Shown here one piece after another: positions 1-12,867 of a stretch of DNA of 64,000 nucleotides (positions within the stretch are counted from its first letter, which is position 1; each line of letters opens with the position of its first letter). The notes beneath the pieces were generated by a model. It had not been told where the DNA came from. It did no database searches and saw only the letters and a program-made list of their open reading frames with translations. The translations under genes and the position numbers were made by a program. The stretch lies in assembly GCA_025766275.1 (NCBI GenBank), contig JAFKAC010000018.1, positions 124,001 through 188,000 of the forward strand, read 5' to 3'. Origin of the DNA: Lactarius indigo (lineage: Eukaryota > Basidiomycota > Agaricomycetes > Russulales > Russulaceae).

Positions 1-1162
1 TCTTGATTGGTTCACTTGTGCCAGAGCACGCCATTGGCTCACAGGGTAAAAGCCTGGTCTCAGCCTTCAAATTTCGACCTTTGACGTTGCCACATCAGTT
101 AACGCGTATTTTTCCAATGAAATCTGAGACAACTTGAGACGCCCTCGTATTTGTGGGCACGCTCCAAAGCGATCGAATCCCTATGACAAAAGCAGAAGAA
201 GGATCGATCCCAGTGGGACCAATCCATCTCCTACTTTGGCCATACTAGTACTAGTTCCCAGAGTGCCAACCTTGGATATTTGTTTGTGTAGGAGTGGGAG
301 GTGCTTCGTGTTCATCAAACCACCTTCAGAGACAATTTATCACGGAGTATGGTATCGTTCACTGGGAGCCTGAATTATAGTAGGTCACCGACTACGGTAA
401 CTGGTTGAAAAAACCGAATTTGAACGGAGTTCCGGATCTCCATTTGTGGCTTGAGCCCTAACGGATGCTGACCGTGCTGTGTTGTTGGACGAAAAGCAAG
501 TTAACACGTGTCGTCCATCGGAAACCAGATTTTGGAACGAACATACCGCGACTGGAGCTAAAACGAAGGTGATGGCGGAGGCTGAAACCGCCGAGATCTC
601 AGCGATAATGAAAACGCTAATACAGTGCCCGAATGAGAGTGGAACGCTGGTCGGCGACATCGTGGTGAAAAGAGAGAGGTAGGTGGGCTGTCGCCGTGCC
701 GAGTACAAGAGAGCGTTGAATGTCGTTGGCACTGGCAGTGTCAACGTCAACTCTAACATCGCATGTCTTCTAGAAAAATACTTCCCAACGGAGGTGCATT
801 TGCCTTTTAACGGACTGTGTTGCTGCACGTCTGTAATCCGAGGGAAATACGGTACCCATGAAAAGCCAGGAAAAAGTTGGGTAAGGGCCTTGTTAAGGGC
901 CCAGGGGAAGGTGAACCAGAAAATGACCCAGTCACGAGCCTGACATCCTGCGACTGAATACGGAAATTTCCTTCACAGTAACAATAGAACCAGGCCAACG
1001 CCGTTACTGTATTGCGCGGTATAGTAAACCCTAACTTATCTATTCAAGGAAACGTCACGCCATATAAATTATCTAAAAACATAGCAACGCACGACGTGTG
1101 AATGATCGTTCTTGAGAGTCATTACCACTGGCAGAGAGGCCTGAACGGCTTTGGCCTCTCCC
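1..1162. other. No recognisable gene
   Basis: I see no family motif or splice-linked reading frame that I can defend here. Two modest frames overlap on opposite strands around 385-940, neither with recognisable domains. The plus-strand frame could continue past 679 through a GTAGGT donor-like site, but there is no second support. Confidence 0.4.
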
Positions 1163-1499
1163 TTAACAACGTCCTAGCACTTTCCCAAGTGGACCAGGCA
1201 AGCGGATCGCGAAGTCTGAAAAGCCAGACCATCCCGACCTCGCTCGCGGGACTGTCGATGTCGTAGCCGCGCGCCGGCGGGCGTCATTAGGAGTGTGATG
1301 GCCAATTTGGGCAGTCCCAGTGATCGCAGGTGGAACTATGTCCTGAGTATCTCCTCGAGTTGGAGTGCTTCTATTTGGTTTGCTGATCTGGAAAACGCTC
1401 AGCAGGGTGACAATGACGCCCCAGGGTGTACTCAAAGACACAGTGCGACCTACCCACATCGTAGATATAGCCGCTACATGGTGGATCTGCGACACCCAT
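1163..1499 (-). pseudogene. Family X gene, copy 1 (apparently broken)
   Basis: This is the leftmost of five related two-exon units. Exon 1 begins at ATG 1499 and encodes MGVADPPCSG, ending at a GTAGGT donor. Exon 2 ends at a stop at 1163 and encodes the shared TSTVPRARSGWSGF and RLPGPLG motifs. Unlike copies 2-5, joining the conserved donor to the visible CAG acceptor puts exon 2 out of frame and hits a TAG within six codons, so this copy is probably dead or spliced differently. Function is unknown. The product would be small, basic and rich in Ser, Thr and Pro, with no predicted signal peptide or membrane segment. Confidence 0.4.
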
Positions 1500-2117
1500 C
1501 TTTGAACTACTCGGCGAGTTGATGCTTCTTTATACAGAACAAATACGGTGGTGAGCGAAGGAGATGTGCGCCTATGATAATGCAGGGGGGAAAGGTTGTA
1601 CAATGTTCTTATGGTACGTGGTAGTTATGGATTGAGGGACCTTCAGTATGCCGATGGCGACAACTGCATCTAAACAGCGTGTTCTGATGGTGGGAACTAC
1701 ATGCAGAGCCATCGATGGCACACTGTGTCATATCACAAACCCGAGGCCTGAGAGCCGAGACCATGAGCGCAAGATCTGCCTATCTTCGAGATAGATCATG
1801 CATTTTATATCCTACTAGATATAAGAATATCGTTCGAGTGAACAACAGAGGCCGCCGCGATGGGAATGCAAAGGAAGTTAGTCAGGTTAACATTAATTCC
1901 CCTGACACGTGATCAAGATGCTTACCTGACTGCTGACAAGACCTTGGGCAAGACATTCTCCGAACGGGCATGAGATGAATGGCCCAGAGCTAAAAATGTT
2001 GCGCTGCTTCACGCCTGCACGTGCGGAATTTCCCGGATTTGCGAGTGTAACAACTTAAAGGCACTACATGATAGGAGAAGGTCGCACACTGGCAGGACGT
2101 GATGGAACTGCACCTCT

Positions 2118-2155
2118 TGGCAACCCTCTTGGCAACCCTCTTGGCCACCCCCTTG
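2118..2155. repeat. 12-bp tandem repeat, about 3 copies
   Basis: CTTGGCAACCCT is repeated head to tail about three times, the last copy degenerate (CTTGGCCACCCC). It is a short minisatellite inside the first tandem block and is not present in the aligned part of the other blocks. No gene function is inferred. Confidence 0.7.
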
Positions 2156-2349
2156 GTTCTGGGAGGATCGGGTGTGTCCTTAGTGCTGACAGGAGAGATG
2201 GATTCGTCCCTTCTTCCCAAGGGTCCAATCTCTGATGACGATCTCGCTTGCAGGTCTGAAGGTTTGACTGCTGTCGTCGCTGATTTGCGACTCGGACTAG
2301 ATGCTGTGCTCTCTAGTCAGTGTTGGAAGCCAGTGTCTCGAGATATGTA

Positions 2350-3765
2350 GCGGATATGCTTACGAGTTCTACTGGCAAAGGGAGGATTCGGGATTCCCAT
2401 TACTGAACGTGGAGGTAGATAGGTTCCTCTTACAATTGACCTAGTGTGGTGCCTTGACTCAGAGAGGCCGTACGACTGAACATGGTCCCGTAGTTTCTGG
2501 GCTTATATGAACATACCACTGGCAGCGTGCGGCACCATTTATCTTGCCGTTTACAGTACAGCTGAGTCTCGACGTACAGTTGGTCTAAGAATGTACCCTG
2601 TGCAAGCTCCGCAAAGGTCCCACACGACTGATTCGCCGAGGCTACGTCCAGACTTGTGCCAATGAGCTATTTTCTGATTATTCCGAAGACGGGAGCTTCA
2701 GAACCCCGACGGTGGCACTGGCACTGGCACCATCGCGCCAGGTGACAAGTTGTCACATTCAAAGGCGCAACAATGACTGCACCGGGCCGGGGGTCTTATC
2801 ACAGGGTGGGATCCCGTGAGAACTGGTGAAAGCTGAGCGCCCTCACACTGCCCTCACCCTGAGACCACCAGGCGCACCCTAATTCGCTGACCTCCTATCC
2901 CTCTGAGTTGGACAAAATGAAATGCACTTTTCCCCAGAGTCAAAGAGAGACGGGATCAAAAGTGCGATAGCAGCCGAGGACGTAGGATATGGCCGGAACG
3001 GTGTCCTTAGGGAACGTCGTCATATACTATGTGCCAGTTACAGTGCCCAGGCTCTCGCGTTCAAGCTGTTGTGTGCCGTTACTGTCATTGTGACGGCATT
3101 CGGAGGAGAAAGTGCGTGGTATGTGAGTTACGTTCCTCGTTTGATAGCGGAGTGCTGCAGTGCCAACTGGAAACCCACAGCACTTACATCACGCGTTGCG
3201 CCAACGATAGCAATGTCGCAAAACACATAGTCACGGTAAAAGTTCAACCAAATTCCGTTCTTATACCCTGGAATAACGAGCACGAAGCAATGGGCCCGCC
3301 ACTCACAGTGCGCCGATACTTGCACTGAACAGGAATTGGGTGTTCTCTTTCCCCGCTGAATTCCCATTGAAATTTCATTTGCTGTGTGAAGCGTTGTCAA
3401 ATCTTTGGCACGTTGTATGTGGGATCCTTCGATATTAATGCCTCACGATGATGGCCGCTATATAGTCGAATAGTACACGGCTTCAGTTGCCTCTAACAAT
3501 ATAGGCAAACGGACCAGCCTACAACTTTTTGCGTGGAAGCGAGGCGATATTGGAATGGACTAAAGACTTGGAAAATGGACAAAGGTGAAAGACAGTAATA
3601 ATGCATTACACATTCTCGAGCGTGAGTATGAGAGAGATAAACAGTTAATAGAGTCGCGGAGATAGCCCTGGGAACTTGAAAGTGACAATGTATAGGATTA
3701 CATTCAATGCTGATTTCATGGAATAATTAAGATTCTGTGTATTGGCGTTCTACTTAGCCCTTACA
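2350..3765. other. Spacer between block 1 and the peptidase gene
   Basis: No supportable gene. Parts align with the equivalent spacer of the next block: the stretch near 2395-2440 resembles 11535-11570, both with an ATTCCCATT core followed by a GGAG/GGTT context. This supports a tandem duplication that includes block plus peptidase. Confidence 0.4.
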
Positions 3766-5875
3766 TCACAGCCCGACAGCTTCCAACAGCTTCGCCCAGT
3801 TCGGCGTGCCCAGTCCAGTCACCTGTAGTCAAAGACGTGAGTACATGGTCGGCGAAAGAGCGGAGATAGACTCACAGGATCCCATCCTACCATCGCAGGG
3901 AAGCCATCCGTGTTGCACCCGGGATTGCCACCAGTCGTGATGTCGTTCAGCGCACTCGCACCAGTTGAGTACAAGAACGGATTCAGGAAGCCGAGCACGG
4001 GCTTGCCAGCCGCGATGAGGCGATCGTTCAACAGTGAGACGATGCTCGCAAAAATCGGGCTCGAGCAACTTGTGCCCTCGACGCTCGTCACGTAGCCACT
4101 TGACACGATCTGGAGGTTGGCGCCCGCGGCGGAAACGTCAGGGAAGCCCCGGCCGGAGGTGTTGAATCGCCCTGCACAGGTGCCTCCGAGCTTGGTCAGG
4201 TATGCCTCCTTGGCGGCTATTTGGTACGACGGTGTATCAAAGTAGTTCGAGAAACCGCCGGACGAGAACGGGGCGGAAGTTTCCGGGTTGAAGTTCTGTG
4301 TCCCCCCGACGGAGGTCACGCTTGGTTTGCGGAAAGGATATTAATGGCAGGACTGGGCCGTGAGGGAGGGAATGACGAACAATGGGCAACCAGACGGGAA
4401 GGTGGGCACGAAGGTCGTGCATTCGGCGTTTTGTGAACCTGAACCTGAAACACCGCCGTCACCAGATGAGAACAGGATGCTGACACCTCGAGCGCCAAGA
4501 GATGCGTAGGCATTACACAGCCTGCTGATTAACAAAGTTAGTGAGACGCAGGACTCCAAGAGGGCTCGATCGGTACTATGCTAACGCGCGAGAGATGGTG
4601 TTCTCGCCCTGTCCGTAACTGGTGGTGAGGACCTGTGGGGGTGCACTCTTGCCACCCAAAAAGTTGATGATGTCGAGAAATCCCTCAAGATCGCCGTCCT
4701 GGTATTGGTCACCGACGGAGATGAACACAGTCGGCACGCCCGACGCGAGACCGATCGTGTATTGTACGTCAAGGTCCTTCAGAATCGTGACAATTTATGA
4801 AATTCGATGTGGCGTCAACAACGGTTACCCACCGCTTCGAGACCAGCTTGGTCGAGAGTCTGTGTGTTTGTGCCGCCATCGATTGTTTGAAGGGTGAAGG
4901 TGTTGTTCGGGGATAGGTCGGTGCGGTAGATCTCGAGGAACTTCTAAAGGACTCGTTTATTTTCAGGACGGAGTCACTCGCCTTGGCACGTACCCTGAGA
5001 TCGGCCCTATTTGCAAATTCTTGAAGGAAGCCTGAGACAGCAAGCTTGTTCGACGACTGAGAGGCGGATGTCCTGGGGATGTTGTATAGCCGTTGGACAC
5101 ACTCCGGGGTCATTACTGCATCGCATAATGTGGGTGTGGTTGCAGACGTTATGTTTCTTCGGGGCATGTTTTTCGCTAGTGAGCGGACGACCGGCCGCCC
5201 CCCAACGACATTTGGGGCTGGGAAACTACAGGACGTGTGAGAAGATCTTTTGAGATGCCCTTCGAAGGGCGAGGAACGTCACACACCTAATCGTAGGGTG
5301 GACGAGTTGGAGGTGGTCCCTGAGCGATGCCGGGATCGAATACGCCAAGGTTCGAATAGCACTCTTCCCGCTTTCATGGTGCACGAAGGTGGAAAAATCA
5401 GCATCGAAAAGTAGGTTTGCGTGAGACACGGTCGTCTCAAATCCGATCCAGTCTCCGAACGGCGACAAAACCGTCGCCTTGAGTCCATTGGCCGCCAACC
5501 ACTCGTTGACTGCAGTGACAGTTTCATGCTTTGGGGTCACAAAGGCGCCGACCTAGTGTTGGCGGGATCTGGAAACCCACAAAGAAAGGAGAGCCGTCAG
5601 TATGGGCGCACCTCTTCCTTGGACAGCCATTGGCCATACTGCGGGCTACTTGGCGTGCTAACGTCCATGAGTTTAGTTTGGAGGCCCTCAGTGTCATTCT
5701 GGACAAGCGCCAGGCGGAAACGCAAGGCGGCATCTCGGGGCGCGGGGCCCTTGCTCGTAAAGCCCTCTGGGACGCTATCGCGGCGCTCATGCAGGCTCAT
5801 GTCGCGTTTATTGAAGTGGGACGATGCGAGTGCAAGCGAGAAGAAAGACGGGAGCACGGCGAGCACGTTGACCAT
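3766..5875 (-). CDS. Tripeptidyl-peptidase, sedolisin family S53 (intact)
   Basis: A secreted serine-carboxyl peptidase made as a preproenzyme; sedolisins remove tripeptides or cut proteins at acid pH outside the cell. I read eight exons: 5875-5612, 5552-5287, 5225-4994, 4943-4833, 4776-4577, 4524-4381, 4320-3876, 3822-3766. All junctions are GT-AG and in frame, giving about 572 residues. Residues 1-19 form a signal peptide (MVNVLAVLPSFFSLALASS). A pro-kumamolisin propeptide follows (PQYGQWLSKEE, then LSPFGDWIGFE). The catalytic set is visible: Glu290 and Asp294 (LEADLDVQY, the four-residue spacing of sedolisins), oxyanion Asp380 (SSGDGG) and Ser490 (EGTSCSSP). The C-terminal WDPVTGLGTPNW carries part of the usual calcium site. 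A TAG seen at 4578-4576 is intronic (TA|GTACC), not a nonsense codon. Three degraded paralogues lie elsewhere in the window. Confidence 0.88.
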
Positions 5876-5935
5876 GGCTGCTTCGAGAGCTCGAAATTAC
5901 TTGACAACCCCCTCGGGACACTAGCTACATCTTTA

Positions 5936-8900
5936 TAATGTCGCTACGTGGTCCCAAGAGTTCTTCAATAGACTCGGCGAAGTAGTGTCAATAGTAACAG
6001 GGATCTCTTTTTTTTCGGGGGAGGGGAGGGGGGGGGGAAATTTTAATTCAAGACGAATGAACGCACGCCGCTTTACATGGGCGCTCGAGCTTTTTGCGCC
6101 AGGTGGACTTCATCCTGGTATTTAAATATTTCTGGAATCTTCACACGACAGTAGAGAAGCATTGAAGGAACGTCAACACACGATACCCTGACGATAGAAG
6201 AGCTTCTAGGTTGTTGTTGGTGTCGTTATTGAGAGACGGGAGCCTGAGACCGCGTGGTTCGGTTTTTTTTTTTTTTTTTGGTTTGATGCGCGTTTACCTG
6301 TATATTCCTGCGTATAAGATACAGACCCGGTTGTGGACCCGAAAGAGAAAGAACACTACTAGTAATCAGTGGCACGTGAAGGCGCCACTAGATCTGGTCT
6401 GCGGTTTTAGGACAGAAGGACGCACTCAAATTGACACCCCTCTGTAAGTGGCTTACCTCAAGGCTTCATCGGGCCATCTAGAACAATCGTCTGGGGCCAG
6501 GGCATGGCTTGGTTCCCAGCAAACTGTTCTCAGCGCTCAGTCACATGAATGGTGCAACTTCTTATGCATCAAACACTCATTATGTAATTTTGGAAAATTG
6601 TCAGGACCCAGGGGAATGAAACGAAGCGTGAATTGTGCGTATGATGGGCCGCGTTTCAAGCCACGAGGGAAGGGGCCGAGCTGAAATAGTATAATGAGTT
6701 CAGGCTGCTCATGCCTTTCTGATATGCCTTGATACGCATGCCCAATATGCCTCAGGCTGGACTGGGTCTGGCACGGGTGCCGCAATAAGGGTTTTCAAAG
6801 TTGTCGCTCTGGCCAAAAATGTCGTATCGGCCGGTTTGAACCACCGCTGCGGCAACTTTGACCCCTGAATCGAGCCAGATCGCAGGAAGGATGCTACACA
6901 CGTGACATGTGACATGTGACAGGTGCGATGGACGGTCATGCCGGTCATGAGCAAGGTCATGAGATGCGTCTGAGAACTTTTTTTCAAAGCACCTGAGGCT
7001 TGCGTGCCACATTGACTATTGTACATAGATGATGTGTCGATAGAGTCCACACTCTTGAATGACACCTCTTTTGTAATTTAGCTTCCAGTTCTGACAACAG
7101 GAGCTAAATTTAATCTTGCTTACAGTATGCCATCGATTCGAGTATCAACGACATTAGCCTCTCATGGGGTCCACACAAGTCGAGTAGTTGGAATGGAATG
7201 CTACATCTGAAGCTCGCTGGTACTAGGCTCCAGGCACCGCACTGAGGCCTGGGGCCTGAGTTTGGACCACCCATCTTGGCACCCTCGTTCAAGTTAGCAG
7301 TCACTTAAGGCGCTCAGTCTCAACGTGTAACTCCTGTATTGGTTGAAATGCAAAATTTTCCTACGGTAAAGCGCTGCGATTACAAGTGTATGGGCACGTG
7401 TATGAAACGAATGGAAGTCCCAGACTTGGCACCATAGTACTACAACAACCTGAGACGGCCCTCAGCCTTTCTTCTATCGTTCTCTGGCAGCCATGACCCA
7501 CAATTTGAATAACCGAAGGCACAACCCATTCCTACTAGTAGGCACGCAGAACGACTAGATGGTCTGGATGGTGGATTGAGAGAAATGGTCAGTGGATATA
7601 CTCCTCGTTTTTTAAGCTCTGTCGAGCTTTGCCTCTCTCATGTCGTCTGAGTTTTGTGTTTCAGCACTTCTCCCATGTCCGAGTTACCATCCTTGTCCGG
7701 GTCTACGTCCTCTGAGTCCTAGGTCGTCACTTCACTTGCTTCCCAGCATATCACAGTTGTCCCAGTGTCTTCCATCGTCCCCCCACCATACAAGTACGTC
7801 CATATGCACATGTACAATAAGGAACACCCACTACAAGGCAGTCACAGGCTCCAAATGTCGCTGATATTCTGCACCGCACTGGGTTGCCTTTTGCGAGGTC
7901 AAATCATCACTATCCCTCAACCCAGACCTACCAGACAGATCGAACTCAATTTCCTTTGCAGCCGCACCCCGTACTGTTCGACTCTTACACTATCTCTGGA
8001 GAGTGAGTTTTTTTTTTTTTACAGTAATACCATCTATATTTCGGAGTCTTGTACCTGAGACAAATAGTCGGTCTTTTTCGAATCAAATTTATTACCCGCC
8101 ATCCGTGCGACAACGGTACGGAGCATCCATCAAACTAGCAACAAAGCCTAACAAAGCAAGAAACTTGATCCTCTAGCCACCGAAAAATCCGCATGCGTGG
8201 CCTTAAACCAAGTAGACAGCTCCCCCCCCTGTGACTTACCAACTGAGTGGGAAGATTGGTCCCGGAAAGGGAGGGGGGAGGAAATGTAGAGCGGGACCGT
8301 TGCTAAAGAAACCGGGTGAAATAAAGTGAGCGGCATCGGGAAAGACCAGGTTGTAGGGGAACTCCCGGATTTGATGATGTCTGGTGGTCACCGAAAACCG
8401 GGTGAAAAACTGGCCCTCAGGGTAAGGGGGAAATCCAACAGAGGTGGACGCTGCAAGTGGACGCTGGGGCGGTCTTGACAATGGCCGAAGGTTGAAGCCC
8501 AAGAGAGTCCAGGGTTGAGGGCCGGGGCCCAGGGGTGAAGTCGAGGGCTAAATCTCGAGGGTGAGTGGTATCGAGTCTATCGACATCACCGGTGGCGACA
8601 AAGACAAAAAAAGGGACTGACGAATCGAGGCCTTCAAGGAGTCAATTGCCAGCAGCCTGTAGAGACTACGACCCCAAGGTGAGCGCCCTTGACTAAAGCA
8701 CTAGGGCTCTAGGGGAGGTAGTGGTAGCATGAGCTCAAGGGGGATAGTCAATAGTCGGTCGTCCAGGACGTGCGTAAGGTAATGAATGGAGCCGCCTAGA
8801 AAGAGGGTATGGCAACATGTATCCGGTATAGGTAACGATAACCTAATGCAAGGGAAGGCTAATTGCGGAGTGTGAAGGGCGCCGTGTGCGGAGTGATGTC

Positions 8901-10313
8901 CTTTGGGGAATTGAGTCACCATTCGAGTTGAGTGGCTCCGCTGTTACTATCGGCATGTATGTACATATGCTATTCCCATCCGCCTGGCAAGTACTGAGGG
9001 GGTTCCAGTGTATGCCCTTTGGCACTTGAGCCTTGCAGTGTAAATCACGCGGGCGGTGGAGCAATTTTTTCAGTAACCTGGTGGATCCTGTGATAGATTA
9101 CCCGCTGCAACGTGTACAACCCTGAGAAATTTTTTTACCAGTCCCCGCTGGACATTCCCCGGACCGCGTGATGAGCACGAGGTTTACCGACAGGCCCTAG
9201 TGCCCCACCACCGGAACTCAAAGCCAATATTGAGCAAGCTTCCCTTGGCTTATAGCTGAAAGTCTGAAAGAGTACAGACGACTTCGAAAAAAAAAAAAAA
9301 AGAGCGCCCACGGGCCATGTCTCAGTGGCCGTCTTCGCATGCAACAGAGCTCCAAGGCGACGGCCATCTTGTCGTTCTCTGCCTCTGCCTCCAGCTCAAA
9401 ACTGCGCATCCCAATGACTCAAATACTTACCAAATGGGTTTAATTTCAAATCCGGATCCTATCATAGCCGTAGTATGGGGCTTGGTATGCGGTGTAAGCG
9501 CAGTTTTCTGAAACAAGGCCTGACCTCCAACTCTCGAATTTGGGTCTTGGGTCCAGGATCCATCGGTTTGAGCTTGGTTTAGAGAGCCTCTAGGTGCTCA
9601 GTTGATCTACGAGTATCACTTGTGAGAGAAAGCGGGCCGTCGGAAGCTCCGCGGAGGCGAGTTTTGGTACTTCAGTTTCAGTTTAAATGACACGACACTC
9701 GGGCCAGGCTGTCCCGGCGTAGCCCGTAGTATCGGTTATAGCATTCCTTTCCCATGCAAGAGAGATCAGTTCTGAAACACGCAGTACTGTACGGTACCTG
9801 TGCCACATAGGGTCCAGTTATTATGAGCAATCTTCACAGGTCTGGTCCCGCATGAGCACTCCCAAGCTACTAGGTTAGTGTCACTGTATAGCAGTGTAAG
9901 AGGAAGGCAGTCGGTAAGTGGATGAAGTAAGCGAGCCTTCCACACATGACTGGATCGGCTCCAAGTCAACCGTCACAATATCGTCACCGAGATCGTTGAT
10001 TCGTTGCATCGATTTCGCCCGCGAGCGCTCCTACCATCTTGAACGTACTGTATCCTAAACGTCACCAAGTCGCCCAGCATAACCGTGAACATTCAAGTAA
10101 TCGGTAACGACAACAGGAACACAGACCAATGATCCGTGCAATACAGTACATCTGAGTACTCAGTACTCAGCCCCGAGGCACATGCCGTCAAATATCTGCA
10201 CGTAATTGAACCACTGCGTGGTCCTGCGTGGATAGCCATCCACCGTCCACTGTGCCCCTCCGTACCAATGAGGCGATACACACCAAACTCGACCACTGGC
10301 TCTGGTCCCAATT
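5936..10313. other. Gene-poor region with homopolymer tracts
   Basis: About 4.4 kb without a gene I can support. It holds a G-rich tract at 6018-6041 (runs of four or more G, G-quadruplex potential), a T18 tract near 6264, a T13 tract near 8008 and an A15 tract near 9286. The last three may be tails of short retroposons, but no target-site duplications were found by eye. Open frames here are short, unspliced and lack motifs. Confidence 0.45.
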
Positions 10314-10637
10314 TTAAGAGCGCCCGAACACACTTCCAAGTGGGCCAGGCAAGCGGATCGTGAAGTCCGAAAAGCCGGACCATCCCGACCTAGCTCGCGG
10401 GACCGTCGATGTCGTAGCTGCGCGCCGGCTGTTACGACTGGAACTAGCGTTAACTTGAGTAGTGCTAGTGGTAGCTGGTGGCTCCAAGTTTTGAGTACGT
10501 CCCCCCGTACGTTTCTTTCCTGTAGAAGGCGCTGGGCACGGAACCAAAATGTCAAGGACACCCCAAGATGCACATCGACGATGTAGCTTACCCCCGCTCT
10601 GGACATAGCCGCTGCATGGAAGATCTGCGATTCCCAT
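10314..10637 (-). CDS. Family X gene, copy 2 (small two-exon gene, unknown function)
   Basis: Exon 1 is 10637-10592 (MGIADLPCSG...), donor GGG|GTAAGC. Exon 2 is 10519-10314, entered after CTACAG. The join is in frame and gives 83 residues ending in a stop at 10314. The C-terminal half holds the family signature TSTVPRARSGWSGF followed by RLPGPLG. The product is basic and rich in Ser, Thr, Arg and Pro, and resembles no family I know. The short conserved first exon, donor and frame are shared with copies 3-5, which argues for a real gene rather than a chance ORF; expression would still be needed to prove it. Confidence 0.45.
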   Translation of the reverse strand: MGIADLPCSGYVQSGGKLHRRCASWGVLDILVPCPAPSTGKKRTGGRTQNLEPPATTSTTQVNASSSRNSRRAATTSTVPRARSGWSGFSDFTIRLPGPLGSVFGRS

Positions 10638-11022
10638 AGTAATACGACTTGAAGGGTCAAAGGTTTGTTGGTAATGAAGGTGAAGAAGAGCGAGGAAGGT
10701 GCAGGCCGAGTATAAGTTAATTGGGAGTAGATACAAATTGGGGGCATCTATACCGCTAGTGGTAGTCACAACTCTATATAAATGGGTGGCTGGTACAGCC
10801 CGTGGACTAATCACAAAGACTACCACGGACTGAATTGTCGGGTCGAGCACCGCATAGCACAAATCTTCAGAAAACCAGTGCCCCATCATGGGGTTGGCTT
10901 CTCTACAAAACAACTAATGCATTTTAAATCCTGCCGTTCATCGATACAATACGCTTGTGGTGTTGGCCTAGAGTTAGAGTAAGAATAGAGTCCACCGCAT
11001 CAAGAATGAGGATGCTGAAAAC

Positions 11023-11334
11023 CTACTTTGACACGTGATCGCGTGATTGTGATTCAACCGACACACTGAGGCGGAGGTCCACAAGGACGGTGGGTAGGTT
11101 TTCTTCCCGCGTTTCCTTGTGGGGACTTCCCGGCTGTGCATGTTGTAGAGCGCCACAAGACGAGGAACGCTTTGAGGTCTGTGATCGCGGTAGCCGTGGC
11201 TGAACATCCACCTCCCTAGTGGTAGGAGGAATGGAGGTGGCCTCCTCAAATGTGGAGGGTGAGACAGATTTGCCCTTTCTTCTGGACGGGTCAGGTAGCC
11301 ATGATGGCCAAGGGGCTCGTGGGACTAGAGGCAT
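11023..11334 (-). other. Family Y-like reading frame in block 2
   Basis: A basic 103-codon frame containing RRKGKS and ending RDHVSK. The same RRKGKS motif recurs on the minus strand near 17.65, 22.55 and 27.33 kb, in each case to the right of a family X copy. It is therefore the block-2 equivalent of the second unknown family. No function can be assigned, and exon limits are unresolved. Confidence 0.25.
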
Positions 11335-11509
11335 GACGGCAGTCGTGGCAGGGGTGCGGGCCGATCGCTTTTCCTGCTTGCGGGAAGGAGTGTTCGTTTG
11401 GCTGGTTGTCTTGGAGGCCTTCGCAGTATGCTTTGAATTGAAACGATCTAGTCAGTGGATTGGAAGCCAGGGCCGACACAAAATACGACGAATGTGCGTG
11501 CATACATAA

Positions 11510-12867
11510 GATGTCGCAAAAGGAGGGGACTGTATTCCCATTGATGAATTTGGAGACAGGTTAGTTCCACTGGCAGGAGAACTGTGTGGAATGATTGAAA
11601 GGTCCCACAACCGAGAGCTCGAAAGGACCTTACTTGGCTTATATCTGGAATCTGGAATTAATCCGGCTCACCAATGAGAAAACAAGGCCTGAGTGCCGCC
11701 AATCCATCGTGATAGTTTGCGAACTGTGCCATTTTTCCATAGGACAAAATCAAGAACGCGAAGTGGTGTGGTGCCAACTGCAAGTGCCAACACCATGAAC
11801 GGGGGGAGGCACGAGGCCAGTGCCAGCTTAGTAATGATATCTGCCCGCCGCAATCGCGGCTATCGGAATGGCACCAGTCGGACCGAGATCAAGACCGAGA
11901 TCTTGGCCGAGATGCTACCACTGTATCACCTTGAGTATATCACCTCGACTCACTGCAGCTGTCGAACAGTCAGTACTCGGCACTCAGTTTAATACGCATG
12001 GCCTTCTGACTCGGAATCGAGGATGGTACTTGCCCAGTTCAGGAGAGACATGGCTTTCAGCTAGCGAAAGATGGTGCCAACATTTTTCGGCGACTAAGCA
12101 GGCAGTAATTAAGAACGTGGCAGCCAAGGTGGTAGCTCATCACGCTCACCTCGAGCGATGGTGCCATTTAAAGGATAGGGAGCAGGAAAGGCCGAAGGAG
12201 TGAGGTCCTCGTGCACAATATCACGTTATATTAGCTTGGGCACCCGCGAAAGCGCCCATTGTGGATCACAAGACACGGGCGGCTTTGACAGCCTCCACCG
12301 CAGAATCCTACTATAGGCGCCCGAATGTTCTCGCGTTCACATGGATCTTTTAGCTTGTCTCCTTCAAGTTCGCACGCAGGTCTTTTCGATAGTATCATTT
12401 CGCAACCGCTGTGAACTTGGTTCACTCTACCATTCTTGAGGTCAAGGATTTGCAATGAACCTGAAGGTTACATCGACATATATCGATAATCGCTCGCAAA
12501 ACCATCCAATAATTTTCGGGGTCATCCAACCTGCCATTCCTTGGAAGAGAAGACATCCACGGACATATTTAACCATATGAATAAGTTCCAAAGCCGATCG
12601 AACGTTTTGGTAATAGAGGCGAGGTAGGGTTGGCACCGAACAAAGGTCTAGAGTGAATACAGTTGTGGTCGTACCAAGGCACAGAAATAATAATCTCACG
12701 CGCGACAATGGGAGAGATAACAATAGAGAGATTTGCAATCGCACAAGTTGAAGGGTCCTCGGGTGCTACGTACATTCGATCACGCTCGGTAGTAATTTCA
12801 TCACCCTGTAGGTAAAAGCAATCAAATATCCTGCTCACAGTAAGCATTTCGGCTACTTATATCACAC
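11510..12867. other. Spacer, no recognisable gene
   Basis: Counterpart of 2350-3765 in the second tandem unit. Weak similarity to that spacer near 11535-11570; no gene supported. Confidence 0.4.

Noticed and set aside
385..828. 147-codon minus-strand frame near the left edge
   Set aside because: No motif, no spliced partner, and the opposite strand is equally open; not enough to call a gene.
4576..4578. Apparent TAG stop in the intact peptidase gene after ISRALA
   Set aside because: It spans a splice donor (TA|GTACC). Joining to the CAG|CAGG acceptor at 4525/4524 gives Tyr-Arg-Leu-Cys and keeps the frame.
6018..6041. G-rich run as a telomere-like or regulatory array
   Set aside because: Irregular runs without a repeat period; only general G-quadruplex potential can be claimed.
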